NCBI RefSeq assembly: GCF_045679545.1
Contig: NZ_CP166195.1
Coordinates: 868,001-932,000, forward strand
DNA: 64,000 bases
Reading direction: 5' to 3'
DNA from: Enterovibrio sp045679545
Lineage (GTDB): Bacteria; Pseudomonadota; Gammaproteobacteria; Enterobacterales; Vibrionaceae
The translations under genes were made by a program, and so were the position numbers. A model generated the notes under the pieces. It had not been told where the DNA came from. It was given only the letters and a program-made list of their open reading frames with translations, and searched no databases. This document shows positions 24,948 through 33,952 of this stretch, in pieces (positions within the stretch are counted from its first letter, which is position 1; each line of letters opens with the position of its first letter).

Positions 24948-26993
24948 ATGTTTCACTATCCGAAAACGCGTCAAGATGACACTGTCGATCGCTATTTTTC
25001 TACGGAAATTGCAGATCCTTATCGATGGCTAGAAGATGATCTGAGCGAAGAAACCGCAGCTTGGGTTGATGCTCAAAACGAGGTCACGTTTGGCTATTTA
25101 CGCGCCATACCGTCTCGCGATGCGATTCGTGCACGGCTGGAAACGGCCAATAACTACGTCAAAGAATCTGCGCCGTTTACGCGTGGGGCATATACCTATT
25201 TTTATCGCAACGACGGTCTGCAAGATCAAGCGGTGGTGTATCGCACCCAAGGCGCGGCAGAAGATGCCACCGTTTTTCTCGATCCGAATACGTGGAGTGA
25301 GGAAGGCACCACATCGCTAGATCAGCTCCGTTTCTCCGGTGATGATAAAAAGATTGCCTACTCCACCTCTGAAGGCGGAAGCGACTGGCGCACGATATAC
25401 GTGATGGATGCGACCTCAGGTGAGCGACTGAGCGACAAAATCGAAAACGTGAAATTCTCCGGCATTGAGTGGCGGGGCAGCGAGGGCTTTTACTACTCCA
25501 CTTACGACAAACCGGAAGGCAGTGAACTGTCGGCGCGTACGGAACATCACAAACTCTATTTTCATGCGCTCGGCACTTCGCAAGCTGATGACGAACTGGT
25601 GTTCGGTGGCGAAGGCGATCCTCAGTATCGGTATGTGGGTGGCTACACCACAGAAGATGATCGATTCTTGGTGATCACGGGTGCGAATGCTACATCGGGC
25701 AACATGTTGTATGTGAAAGATTTGCACAATGATTCCGATCTGGTTTGCTTGACCGAGGATGAAAGCGCAGACAGCGATGTAGTTGCGCATCATGATGGCA
25801 AGCTGCTTATTTATACCAACCTAAATGCGCCAATGGGTCGCGTTGTGGCAGTCGATGCCGCTACACCTCATCAAGAAAATTGGCAAGATCTGATCCCTGA
25901 AACAAACCATGAACTCGGCATTGATGTGGGCGCGGGATACCTATTCGCCAGTTATTTGGTGGACGTACAAACACAGGTGAAACAGTACCAGTTAGACGGT
26001 ACCTTCGTCCGTAATATTGCCTTGCCAGGTGTAGGCTGTGCATCAGGCTTTGGCGCGCGAGCCAAAGACACTGAGCTTTATTACACCTTCACCAATTACA
26101 CCACGGCGAGTGATACCTATCGATTTGACCCAGTGACAGGTGAGGCCGAGCTGTATCGTCGTAGCGCATGCGTCATCGACAGCACACAACTTGAATCCAA
26201 GCAGGTGTTTTATCCCTCTAAAGACGGTACCAAAGTGCCAATGACGATCTGCTATCGCAAAGGGATTGATCTGGACGGCAGCCATCCGACCATTCTTTAT
26301 GGTTATGGCGGCTTTAACGTCAGCTTAGAGCCTGCGTTCAACCCTAATATCGCGGTGTGGATTGAAATGGGGGGCATTTATGCCGTAGCGAATTTGCGAG
26401 GTGGCGGTGAATATGGCAAAGCATGGCACGACGCTGGCACGCAGCAGCAAAAACAAAATGTGTTTGATGACTTCATTGCCGCGGCAGAATATTTGATTGA
26501 CACGAAATATACATCGTCAGAAAAACTCGCCATTCGCGGTGGTTCAAACGGAGGCTTGCTGGTGGGCGCATGCATGACTCAGCGGCCAGAGCTGTTCAAA
26601 GTGGCACTTCCAGCGGTTGGGGTGTTAGACATGTTGCGCTATCACACATTTACCTCGGGCGAAGGCTGGGCTTACGACTATGGCACGTCGGCGCAAAGTG
26701 CAGATATGTTTCGTTACTTGCTGGGTTACTCGCCTGTGCACAACGTGAAAGCGGGCGTTAGCTATCCATCGACCTTGGTAACAACCGCCGATCATGATGA
26801 TCGTGTTGTGCCTGCTCATTCCTATAAATTCATTGCCGAGCTGCAAGCCAAACATGGCGGCGATAACCCAGTGCTGATCCGCATTGATGTCAATGCAGGT
26901 CACGGTGCAGGCATGCCGACGCATAAAGTGATGGATTTGAATGCCGATGTCTACGCGTTCTGTTTCGATCAGATGGGCGTGACACTTGTCTAG
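24948..26993 (+). CDS. Prolyl oligopeptidase (S9A) family serine peptidase
   Basis: 681 residues without signal peptide, so cytoplasmic. The N-terminus HYPKTRQDDTVDRYF then DPYRWLEDD is the usual prolyl-oligopeptidase opening. A seven-bladed propeller covers about 70-400. The alpha/beta hydrolase domain follows, with VANLRGGGEYGKAWHDAG, nucleophile Ser533 in RGGSNGGLL, an Asp near 617 in TADHDDRVVP and His652 in AGHGAG. It cleaves short peptides after proline. Monocistronic; the convergent dgoK gene shares its terminator. Confidence 0.92.
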   Translation: MFHYPKTRQDDTVDRYFSTEIADPYRWLEDDLSEETAAWVDAQNEVTFGYLRAIPSRDAIRARLETANNYVKESAPFTRGAYTYFYRNDGLQDQAVVYRTQGAAEDATVFLDPNTWSEEGTTSLDQLRFSGDDKKIAYSTSEGGSDWRTIYVMDATSGERLSDKIENVKFSGIEWRGSEGFYYSTYDKPEGSELSARTEHHKLYFHALGTSQADDELVFGGEGDPQYRYVGGYTTEDDRFLVITGANATSGNMLYVKDLHNDSDLVCLTEDESADSDVVAHHDGKLLIYTNLNAPMGRVVAVDAATPHQENWQDLIPETNHELGIDVGAGYLFASYLVDVQTQVKQYQLDGTFVRNIALPGVGCASGFGARAKDTELYYTFTNYTTASDTYRFDPVTGEAELYRRSACVIDSTQLESKQVFYPSKDGTKVPMTICYRKGIDLDGSHPTILYGYGGFNVSLEPAFNPNIAVWIEMGGIYAVANLRGGGEYGKAWHDAGTQQQKQNVFDDFIAAAEYLIDTKYTSSEKLAIRGGSNGGLLVGACMTQRPELFKVALPAVGVLDMLRYHTFTSGEGWAYDYGTSAQSADMFRYLLGYSPVHNVKAGVSYPSTLVTTADHDDRVVPAHSYKFIAELQAKHGGDNPVLIRIDVNAGHGAGMPTHKVMDLNADVYAFCFDQMGVTLV

Positions 26994-27026
26994 AATCAGG
27001 GCCTATCGTTGAATTTTCAAAGGAAG

Positions 27027-27054
27027 AACGCGCTGCAATTGGCGCGTTTTTTTT
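27027..27054. terminator. Terminator between prolyl oligopeptidase and dgoK genes
   Basis: AACGCGC (27027-27033) pairs with GCGCGTT (27042-27048), followed by T8. Convergent genes lie on both sides. Confidence 0.85.
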
Positions 27055-27064
27055 CATTGCTGAC

Positions 27065-28078
27065 TTAAGACATTTGCGAAGGGATCAACCCTGCCTGCTC
27101 TGCAATGCGCAACGCGCCGATGGCAGAGAGATCATCAATGTCATTACAGCAATACACTTCGTTGGGAAGCTGGCGCTTGAATATTTCGGCAGTTGCTTCG
27201 CACAGTAAACCTTTGCCGCCGACATAGATGGGGGTCTCTGGCGTGTATTGCAGCGCAGGAAACTGCGTGAGTGCTTGGACATCGGATTGTAAAACCACAC
27301 CCACAAGAAAACTGGCCAATTGAGCATGTTCCCAGTGCCGGAATTGTTCATTGAGCCTGATTGAAAATAACGCTTTACCGAATCCGTACTGTTCGGCTTC
27401 TTGGTATCCCGCATTCAAAGACGTTACACACAAGGTATCTGAGAAGCGGTTTTCCAGTGAGCCAGTAAGAATGGTGTGATGTGTCACGATAGCGTTGAGT
27501 TCGCCCGCCATGGTGGTGCAACAGCCTAAAATGGTTCGCTGTGCATCAATCGCGACAAACTTAGAATGAGAGCCAGGAAGAGCAATGATCGCGTTTTGTT
27601 GAATGTCATAGCGCTCTGCAATGGCGACTGTTTCCACCTCTTCGCCACGCATAATGTCGAGGTTGAGTGGGGGATTGGTCGGTGAGTCATCATGTTCTGC
27701 CGCAACATCAATATTTTTCACACCGGGGATCAAGTAAATAGGCTGGTTCGCGATCTCAGGCAAGCTCACTGCGCGAATGCTGGTAGAAAAGTTAGCCAAC
27801 GACACCGGCGCAACCAGATGTGGCACTTCGACCAAACCAAGGTTGGAGGTCAGCATGCCGGAGCCAATGATGATATCAATGTCGTTGTCGGATAACCGAT
27901 GACGTTGCTTTAACTGCTTGACCGCATGAGCAATGGCTGCAACGAGAGACTGATTGTGCCCGTCGATACTGGTGTTTTTGACACCAACGTCTGATTTCAC
28001 AATATCAATGCGCTGCTGTGTAGCATTAAACAAAGCGACCCGCGTATTGGTCGTGCCCGTGTCGATGGTAATGAACAT
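27065..28078 (-). CDS. dgoK: 2-dehydro-3-deoxygalactonokinase (DgoK family)
   Basis: 337 residues from ATG 28078, supported by AAGGA seven bases upstream and by MFITIDTGTTNTRVALF, the first phosphate-binding loop of the family. IIALPGSHSKFVAID and CCTTMAGELNAIVTHHTIL are further DgoK signatures, and PIYVGGKGLLCEATAEIF lies near the C-terminus. It phosphorylates 2-keto-3-deoxy-galactonate (or a close analogue) at O-6. Last gene of the minus-strand operon, so the order of transcription is dehydrogenase, aldolase, RraA-like protein, kinase. Its product is the aldolase substrate. Confidence 0.88.
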   Translation of the reverse strand: MFITIDTGTTNTRVALFNATQQRIDIVKSDVGVKNTSIDGHNQSLVAAIAHAVKQLKQRHRLSDNDIDIIIGSGMLTSNLGLVEVPHLVAPVSLANFSTSIRAVSLPEIANQPIYLIPGVKNIDVAAEHDDSPTNPPLNLDIMRGEEVETVAIAERYDIQQNAIIALPGSHSKFVAIDAQRTILGCCTTMAGELNAIVTHHTILTGSLENRFSDTLCVTSLNAGYQEAEQYGFGKALFSIRLNEQFRHWEHAQLASFLVGVVLQSDVQALTQFPALQYTPETPIYVGGKGLLCEATAEIFKRQLPNEVYCCNDIDDLSAIGALRIAEQAGLIPSQMS

Positions 28079-28122
28079 TGCATTTTCCTTGAACAAGGGC
28101 TCGCCAAGCGAGCCCAAATACG

Positions 28123-28812
28123 TCAGATCCGGCCGAATTTTGCTAACAACTCTTCAACGGTTGCCCCTTTTAAGATCTCGGCACGGGTTGCTTCTTCCTT
28201 TTCAGCTTGTTCCTTTGCGATGGGATAGACTTCCGCCAGCAAATCGTAAGGAATGACGGTGACGCCGAGTTCATCCGCAACAACCAGATCGCCGGGATTG
28301 ACGATTTGTCCGCCACAGCAAACAGGGACGTTAATTTCGATCGGTTCAGTGCGTCCGGTATAAGCAGAATGAGCTGCCCTTGGTGACACAGAGCGAGCGG
28401 CGACGGGGAAATCGAGCATTTTTGCTTCGTCGGTATCACGAACTGAACCGTCAACGACTGCGCCGACAACGCCAGCAGCGCGTGCAAGGCCAGACATGAG
28501 ACCACCCCAGATAGAGGTATTCGGGGTGCCGTTCGCGTCGATAACAATGACGTCACCAGACTTTGCAATGTCAAAAATGGGCAAGCAATCAACAATGTCA
28601 CCCGGCTTCAGCTTCACGGTGAGTGCTGTGCCGATGAAAGGCTTGTTGGCCGATTTGAATTTAATTTCATGATCCATCACACCATCGCGACTAAGCGCAT
28701 CACTGAACACAGCGCTAATGCTCAAGGTGTCTTTCATCGCGACACAATTGGCGACCAACGCGGCGTCGATATCGTTTCGGCCAGGGTTAATGATCTTCTT
28801 TTCGTAATCCAT
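28123..28812 (-). CDS. RraA-like family protein (possible 2-keto acid aldolase)
   Basis: 229 residues from ATG 28812 with GGAG upstream; 14 further codons upstream overlap the aldolase gene and lack support. The RraA fold is seen in GTALTVKLKPGDIVDCLPI, IWGGLMSGLARAAGVVGAVVDGSVRD and a C-terminal helical tail. Members include the RNase E inhibitor RraA and HMG/CHA aldolases that cleave 4-hydroxy-2-oxo acids with a divalent metal. Here the sugar-acid operon makes an enzyme, such as an aldolase, decarboxylase or hydratase on a keto acid, far likelier than an RNase regulator. Exact reaction unknown. Confidence 0.75.
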   Translation of the reverse strand: MDYEKKIINPGRNDIDAALVANCVAMKDTLSISAVFSDALSRDGVMDHEIKFKSANKPFIGTALTVKLKPGDIVDCLPIFDIAKSGDVIVIDANGTPNTSIWGGLMSGLARAAGVVGAVVDGSVRDTDEAKMLDFPVAARSVSPRAAHSAYTGRTEPIEINVPVCCGGQIVNPGDLVVADELGVTVIPYDLLAEVYPIAKEQAEKEEATRAEILKGATVEELLAKFGRI

Positions 28813-28814
28813 GT

Positions 28815-29483
28815 TCAGTTCTCCAGTAATTTCAATGCCTGCGTGTAGCGACAAGCGTTGTGATAGATGTCTTCGAATGCGTTGCTTTCGATCAGTGTGT
28901 TGTTCACCAAATTCGAACCAATGCCAAACCCGACCGCGCCGGCTTTGGCAAAAGCGGCAAGGTTGTTGGCATCAACACCACCTACCGCGATAAATTTCAG
29001 ATCAGACAGGGGGGCAGCCAGGGCTTTTAAATACTCAGGGCCTAACAAACCGCCCGGAAATAACTTGATAAAATCAGCGCCAGCATTGTGCGCCGTTACG
29101 GCTTCAGACGCGGTCATTGCGCCTGGAAGTGACACCATATGAGCCGCACGCGTTGCCTTGATGACATCCACGTTGGTGTCGGGAGAGACAACAAACGACG
29201 CCCCGATGTTTTGAATGGCGCTCACTTGATCTACGTGAGTGACCGTGCCCGCCCCGATGATCAGTCGGTCGCCATATTCTTCAGTGAGTATCCGCAGTAC
29301 CTCTAAGGTTTGGCTGTCTTCAGCGTTGCGATCAAACGTGACTTCAACCAAACGAATACCGCCGCGATATAGCGCATCCATCGTTGGGCGCACGTGCTTT
29401 GCATCGATACCGCGAACGATGGCAAATATCTTGTGCGCTTCAATGGCACGAAGGGTTTCTTCTCTGTGTTGGTTTCTATCCAT
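28815..29483 (-). CDS. 2-dehydro-3-deoxy-6-phosphogalactonate/gluconate aldolase
   Basis: 222 residues, class I KDPG/KDPGal aldolase fold. FAIVRGIDAKHV, GIRLVEVTFDRN with the catalytic Glu, IIGAGTVTHVDQV, FVVSPDTNVDVI and GADFIKLFPGGLLGPEYLK with the Schiff-base lysine are all present. It splits the 6-phosphorylated 2-keto-3-deoxy acid to pyruvate and glyceraldehyde-3-phosphate. The neighbouring DgoK suggests the galacto isomer (DgoA) rather than Eda, but sequence alone does not decide. Two bases separate it from the dehydrogenase gene before it, and two from the RraA-like gene after it. Confidence 0.88.
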   Translation of the reverse strand: MDRNQHREETLRAIEAHKIFAIVRGIDAKHVRPTMDALYRGGIRLVEVTFDRNAEDSQTLEVLRILTEEYGDRLIIGAGTVTHVDQVSAIQNIGASFVVSPDTNVDVIKATRAAHMVSLPGAMTASEAVTAHNAGADFIKLFPGGLLGPEYLKALAAPLSDLKFIAVGGVDANNLAAFAKAGAVGFGIGSNLVNNTLIESNAFEDIYHNACRYTQALKLLEN

Positions 29484-29485
29484 GA

Positions 29486-30499
29486 TTACGCGCCTGAAAG
29501 CGGCGTTTTCACGCGTTTAACGGGGTTGCTCGGCGCGTTACCCAACAGCACTGCTTTGGCATTTTCGGCGGCAATGCGACGACATTCCTGAAACGCTTCG
29601 TGCGAAACGTAGGCAACATGCGGTGTGACAAGACAGTTATCTAGGCCAAACAACGGGTTGTCTGATGGCTGCCAATTTGCGAGTTTTGCCGGTTCTTCTT
29701 CGGTATCGTCAAGGCCAGCAGATGCTATCCATTTTTCGGTCAACGCTTTATACAGCGCCGCGTTATCAATCACTTTTCCGCGGGCACCATTGATCAAAAT
29801 GGCGCTCGATTTCATTTGACGTAAGCGTGACTCGTCAATGAGGTGGTGTGTTTCAGGGGTGTATGGACACATCACATTCACGATGTCGGCGCGTGTTACC
29901 AAGGTGTCCAAATCAACTTTTTCAACCCCATACGTACGCATGAAAGAGTCTGAGATATAGGGGTCATAGGCCACAACATGGAAACCAAAAGCAGAAAGTT
30001 TTCGAGCGATATTTTGTGCAATACGGCCAAAACCAATTAAGCCCCATGTTGATGATCGAAAGCGTTTAGGAACATGACCATCCATGTTCCAGTGCCAGTT
30101 TCCGTTTTGCGTGTAGGCGTTGTAAGCAGGGATGCGACGCAATAATGTCAGCCCAAGCGATATCGAATGATCAGCCACTTCGTCGATACAGTAATCCGGC
30201 ACATTGGTGACTTTGATACCGTGGTCGTAACAGGCTTCTACATCGAGAATATCCACACCGATGCCATAGCGGCAGATCACCTTGCATTGCGTCAGTTGTT
30301 CGATGGTTGAGCGAGGAATCTTCGCGTATTGCTGCAAAATCGCATCTGCATCTTTCGCTTGATCGGCCAAGCCTTCACCGGTTTTGCATTCAAGTCCGAT
30401 CACTTCCGCACCAATTGGCTCTAGTACGCTCCGCTCAATGTCCAAGTTTGGGTAATCAAAATCGGACACATAGACCTTGAATCTCGTTTCGCTCGTCAT
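29486..30499 (-). CDS. D-2-hydroxyacid dehydrogenase (CtBP-like)
   Basis: 337 residues. NAD-binding motif LIGFGRIAQNIARKLSAFG at about 155, substrate-binding Arg in INGARGKVID, catalytic Glu in DDTEEEPA and His in VTPHVAYVSHEA make a complete D-isomer-specific dehydrogenase. The opening KVYVSDFDYPNLDIER and the FRSSTWGLIG stretch resemble the C-terminal-binding-protein subgroup. It reduces or oxidises a 2-oxo/2-hydroxy acid. As first gene of the sugar-acid operon it may oxidise the D-2-hydroxy acid made by the LarA-like epimerase, or remove a by-product. Palindrome A lies 41 bp upstream of its start codon. Confidence 0.85.
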   Translation of the reverse strand: MTSETRFKVYVSDFDYPNLDIERSVLEPIGAEVIGLECKTGEGLADQAKDADAILQQYAKIPRSTIEQLTQCKVICRYGIGVDILDVEACYDHGIKVTNVPDYCIDEVADHSISLGLTLLRRIPAYNAYTQNGNWHWNMDGHVPKRFRSSTWGLIGFGRIAQNIARKLSAFGFHVVAYDPYISDSFMRTYGVEKVDLDTLVTRADIVNVMCPYTPETHHLIDESRLRQMKSSAILINGARGKVIDNAALYKALTEKWIASAGLDDTEEEPAKLANWQPSDNPLFGLDNCLVTPHVAYVSHEAFQECRRIAAENAKAVLLGNAPSNPVKRVKTPLSGA

Positions 30500-30539
30500 G
30501 TTAATGCACCTCAGTATTTGAATATTCGTGCTATATGAG

Positions 30540-30555
30540 ATCTAACATATCTGTT
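30540..30555. promoter_or_regulatory. Operator A of the sugar-acid regulon
   Basis: ATCTAACATATCTGTT, 14 of 16 identical to operator C. It lies 41 bp upstream of the D-2-hydroxyacid dehydrogenase start and controls the leftward operon. Part of a set of five similar sites found only around this block; see also 30672, 32728, 38076 and 38206. Confidence 0.6.
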
Positions 30556-30671
30556 GATATTTGATTGAGAAATGTCCTTTGGCTTGAACTGTGATCAAGC
30601 CCAAAGTTTGAGCTATGTTCAATTTTTATCGCGATTCTGTGCTTTATTTCATCAATAAGTGCACCTATGCT

Positions 30672-30687
30672 ATCTGATATATCAGTG
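30672..30687. promoter_or_regulatory. Operator B of the sugar-acid regulon
   Basis: ATCTGATATATCAGTG, containing the perfect 12-bp palindrome CTGATATATCAG (30674-30685). It lies 22 bp before the dctQ start, on the rightward side of the same divergent gap as operator A, and probably overlaps the dctQM promoter or start of transcription. Confidence 0.65.
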
Positions 30688-30709
30688 ATTGGATGAATGG
30701 TAGTTGATA

Positions 30710-31189
30710 ATGAAATGGCTCAATGAGAACTTGGAATCAATGCTCGGAGGCGCGCTGCTGGCGGGTATTGTTCTGCTTATCATGATGCAAGTGATCATGC
30801 GTTACGTGTTTCAAGATGCGTTGTCTTGGTCAGAAGAACTGACGTTGTGGACGTTTATTTGGTTTATATGGATAGGGATTTCATACGCGTTTAAAGAGCG
30901 CAAACACGTGAAAGTGACCTTTTTTCAAGACCTGCTTTCAGACAAATTCAAGCGTAAATTAGAAATGGTCATTGATGTGATGGTCGTCCTCTTTCTGATC
31001 ATCATGACTTACCAATCTTATAAGCTCATTTCATTGCCTTATGTTTTGTCGCAAAAATCGGTGGTGCTTAACCTTCCGATCGCCATCTTGTATGCATCTG
31101 CGCCTGTCGGTTCGATGCTGTCAGTTTTCCGTATCATTCAATTTTATTTCATAAAACCAACACAATACGCCAACTCGGAGGGTGTTTGA
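30710..31189 (+). CDS. TRAP transporter 1, small membrane subunit DctQ
   Basis: 159 residues from ATG 30710 (the frame opens two codons earlier with TTG). Four membrane helices, with the DctQ hallmark ALSWSEELTLWTFIWFIWIG and KERKHVKVTFF. It pairs with DctM for sodium-driven uptake of a substrate delivered by DctP. Here the order is dctQ-dctM-(terminator)-dctP, with the binding protein last and under its own operator. Sugar-acid context on both sides points to a hydroxy/sugar acid substrate. Confidence 0.9.
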   Translation: MKWLNENLESMLGGALLAGIVLLIMMQVIMRYVFQDALSWSEELTLWTFIWFIWIGISYAFKERKHVKVTFFQDLLSDKFKRKLEMVIDVMVVLFLIIMTYQSYKLISLPYVLSQKSVVLNLPIAILYASAPVGSMLSVFRIIQFYFIKPTQYANSEGV

Positions 31190-31190
31190 G

Positions 31191-32477
31191 ATGTCAGGGT
31201 TAATCTTGTTCGGCGCATTAGGGCTGCTACTTATTCTCGGTGTTCCCATTGCGATGAGTTTGGGAATGAGTTCTTTGCTTGTCATGAGCGCGATAGAAGG
31301 AACCCCTCCTCTTAGCTTGATGGCACGTTCAATCGTGACAGGCGCTGACTCTTTTCCTTTGATTGCCGTTCCTCTGTTTGTCTTGGCCGGTGATCTGATG
31401 CAGCAAGGCGGATTGTCTCGCCGCATCATTGGTTTCGCATCATCACTTGTTGGGCATATTCGTGCCTCACTTTGCTATGTTAACGTGATTGCATCCATGT
31501 TCTTTGCCGCCATTTCCGGATCAGCCCCCGCCACGGTAGCAGCAATTGGATCGAACATTATTCCGTCGATGAATCAGCAAGGCTATAAGAAAGAATTCTC
31601 CGCTGCATTGACTGCCGCAACAGGCATGATTGGCGTCATGATTCCTCCTAGCATTCCATTCATTATTTATGGTGTGGCTGCAGAAGTATCCATTGGTAAA
31701 TTATTTCTTGCTGGTGTTATTCCAGGTGTGTTGTTTGGCATTATGTTCATGATTACCAGTCGTTGGGTTGTTCGCCACCAACCGGTTATGGAACTTGATT
31801 TAACGCCTTTTTCTTGGATGGGTGTTGCGAAGCAATTTAGAGATTCTATTTGGGCCTTAATTGTTCCGGTTATTATTCTTGGTGGTATTTATGGTGGCGT
31901 ATTTACGCCTACGGAAGCGGGGGCTGTCGCGGTCGTGTACGCCATTATTTGTGGTTTGTTTATCTACAAAGAAATTGGCTTGTCGGATTTGCCTAAAATA
32001 TTTGCACGCTCAACATTGACGTCGGCAACTATCTTGGTGCTTGTTGTGTTTGCCGCTGCATTTGGTCGATTGGTCACGTTTGAACAGATACCATCGGCGG
32101 TGGCTAATGCCTTGGTGAATTTGTCTGATAATCCAATCGTTATTCTGCTACTGATAAATATTATGCTATTGATTATTGGCATGTTTATGGAGACGATTTC
32201 GGCCATCATCATACTGACACCCATCTTGCTGCCTGTGGCGATGAAAGTGGGTGTCGACCCTATCGTGTTCGGTGTCATTCTCACGGTTAACCTTGCTATT
32301 GGTTTTTGCACACCGCCTTTAGGGGTCAATATTTTTGTCGCCAGTCAGGTTTCAAATGTCAGTATCGAGAAAATATCACGTGCATTGTTGCCTTTCTTGG
32401 TTTCAATGATTGTGTTGCTACTTGCTGTCACCTTTATTCCTGAAATATCATTGCATCTCTCAGAGATCGTTTACTAA
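31191..32477 (+). CDS. TRAP transporter 1, large membrane subunit DctM
   Basis: 428 residues from ATG 31191, eight bases after GGAGGG; a GTG at 31182 is in frame but poorly placed. About twelve membrane segments. Family signatures include MSLGMSSLLVMSA, the PLFVLAGDLM region, ISGSAPATVAAIGSNIIP, GMIGVMIPPSIPFIIYG and the mirrored GVFTPTEAGAVAVVYA. It is the sodium-coupled elevator subunit. It starts one base after the dctQ stop, and a strong terminator follows. Confidence 0.93.
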   Translation: MSGLILFGALGLLLILGVPIAMSLGMSSLLVMSAIEGTPPLSLMARSIVTGADSFPLIAVPLFVLAGDLMQQGGLSRRIIGFASSLVGHIRASLCYVNVIASMFFAAISGSAPATVAAIGSNIIPSMNQQGYKKEFSAALTAATGMIGVMIPPSIPFIIYGVAAEVSIGKLFLAGVIPGVLFGIMFMITSRWVVRHQPVMELDLTPFSWMGVAKQFRDSIWALIVPVIILGGIYGGVFTPTEAGAVAVVYAIICGLFIYKEIGLSDLPKIFARSTLTSATILVLVVFAAAFGRLVTFEQIPSAVANALVNLSDNPIVILLLINIMLLIIGMFMETISAIIILTPILLPVAMKVGVDPIVFGVILTVNLAIGFCTPPLGVNIFVASQVSNVSIEKISRALLPFLVSMIVLLLAVTFIPEISLHLSEIVY

Positions 32478-32492
32478 CTAGTTGCAAAAAAT

Positions 32493-32530
32493 AAAGACAC
32501 TCAGTGCATTTTCTGAGTGTCTTTGTTATT
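32493..32530 (+). terminator. Terminator after dctQM
   Basis: AAAGACACTCAG (32493-32504) pairs perfectly with CTGAGTGTCTTT (32513-32524), twelve pairs, then GTTATTTT. The stem is AT-rich at its base and the U tract is interrupted, so read-through into dctP is possible. The rest of the 369-bp gap is AT-rich and holds operator C. Confidence 0.8.
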
Positions 32531-32727
32531 TTAAATTTTCCCTTTATTAATTATTTTTTCATCATGTAAAATCCCACTGTAAACATCCTTTCAATTCCTT
32601 ATCTGTCTGCTTTTCTTTCTGTTCTCAAAATGGATACTCAAATTAAATATTCAATTTCAAGTGGGTGGTAAATAAATTTTCGTGACATCACTCACGGTAA
32701 AAGATCACTTCATCAATAATACTTAAC

Positions 32728-32743
32728 ATCTAACATATCAGAT
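32728..32743. promoter_or_regulatory. Operator C of the sugar-acid regulon (before dctP)
   Basis: ATCTAACATATCAGAT, the exact reverse complement of operator E. It sits inside a longer imperfect inverted repeat (32724-32747) whose outer arms are TAAC and GTTA. It lies about 104 bp before the dctP start codon, far enough for dctP to have its own regulated promoter. Confidence 0.7.
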
Positions 32744-32846
32744 GTTAACAAGTAAGCTGTGTGAGCGTATTACGCGAATACATCTAACGGAAAAGCGAAA
32801 ACACGATATTCAGAATACACTTTGCCTATATACCAAAGAGGGCTCT

Positions 32847-33842
32847 ATGAAAAAGTTACTGATGGCGGCAGCCGTATCTATGCTGGCACTTTCAACGTCC
32901 GTGATGTCTGCGACAATTATCAGGGTAGGACATGGTGCGAATGAAAATTACCACCTGCACAGGGCGTTAGAGCAATTTAAGACTGACGTTGAAACAAAAT
33001 CTAACGGGAAGTTTGAAGTGCAAATTTTCCCTAGCTCACAAATGGGCCCCGATCGCGAAATGATTGAAGGCGTTCAGTCGGGCGCATTGCAAATGGCAGT
33101 TTCACCTTCGTCATTCTTCTCTTCATGGGATCCCTCTTTTGATGTGGTTGAATTACCGTTCATTTACCCAAGTAAAGAAGCGGGCCTTCGCACCGTGCAC
33201 AGCGCAGAAGGCGATAAAATGCTAGGTCGCTTGGCGAACATGAACCTTGTGGGCTTAGGTTGGTTAGAAAATGGCGTGCGTCATGTGTCTAACAACAGCC
33301 GCCCAATTGCGGATATTGACGACTTGAAAGGGTTGAAAATCCGCACAATGAAAGTGCCGGCACACGTGCAAACGTTCAATTCACTGAATGCTTCGGCAAC
33401 GCCAATGAACTTTGGCGAAGTGTATTCTGCGCTTCAACAAGGTGTGGTTGATGGTCAGGAAAACCCAATCGCTCATATCTTCTCGCAGCGCTTCTATGAA
33501 GTTCAAAACTACGTGAGTTTGACGGGGCACGTTATTACTTTCTACATCCCTGTGATGAACTATGAATTCTGGCAGTCTCTGTCTGCAGATGATCAAAAGC
33601 TGCTAAAAGACGCCATGAAAGGCGCGGAAGATTATCAGCAGCAACTGGTCAATGCTGAGGAAAGCCAGCAATTAGAAGCCTTTAAAGAAGCCGGCACCAA
33701 AGTTAACGCGTTGACTGAAGCCCAGCGTCAGCACTTTATCGAAGCGACTGAACCTGTTCGTCAGGCCTACCGCGAGAAGTTAGGTGCGGATGTGTATGAC
33801 GCTTGGATGCAGGCGATTAAAGATTCATCAAACCAAAGCTGA
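32847..33842 (+). CDS. TRAP transporter 1, periplasmic binding protein DctP
   Basis: 331 residues from ATG 32847 (GAGGG before it); earlier codons in frame are leader. A signal peptide 1-22 ends VMSA-T. DctP-family features: GHGANENYHLHRALEQFK, QIFPSSQMGPDREMIEGVQ, the KGLKIRTM stretch with the carboxylate-binding Arg, GEVYSALQQGVVDGQENP. The DGQENP motif is typical of binding proteins for sugar acids and C4-type acids. It captures substrate in the periplasm for dctQM. It has its own operator and terminator. Confidence 0.92.
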   Translation: MKKLLMAAAVSMLALSTSVMSATIIRVGHGANENYHLHRALEQFKTDVETKSNGKFEVQIFPSSQMGPDREMIEGVQSGALQMAVSPSSFFSSWDPSFDVVELPFIYPSKEAGLRTVHSAEGDKMLGRLANMNLVGLGWLENGVRHVSNNSRPIADIDDLKGLKIRTMKVPAHVQTFNSLNASATPMNFGEVYSALQQGVVDGQENPIAHIFSQRFYEVQNYVSLTGHVITFYIPVMNYEFWQSLSADDQKLLKDAMKGAEDYQQQLVNAEESQQLEAFKEAGTKVNALTEAQRQHFIEATEPVRQAYREKLGADVYDAWMQAIKDSSNQS

Positions 33843-33871
33843 TTCAGATCTTAAACCATTCGGTTGATGGA

Positions 33872-33898
33872 GAAGAGGGCATGGCCCTCTTCTTTTTC
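33872..33898 (+). terminator. Terminator after dctP
   Basis: GAAGAGGGC (33872-33880), loop ATG, GCCCTCTTC (33884-33892), then five T. Separates dctP from the LarA-like gene, which must be read through or have its own start in the 55 bp that follow. Confidence 0.9.
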
Positions 33899-33952
33899 CG
33901 TTTTGTTCCGTGAAGGAATCGATATTAATAGATAAAGAAGCGAGAGGTTGGC

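Noticed and set aside
28123..28812. RraA regulator of RNase E
   Set aside because: RraA-like proteins include aldolases; its place inside a sugar-acid operon makes an enzymatic role more likely.
30560..30620. CRP site in the divergent gap (TGTGATCAAG)
   Set aside because: Only one half site matches; the second half is poor.
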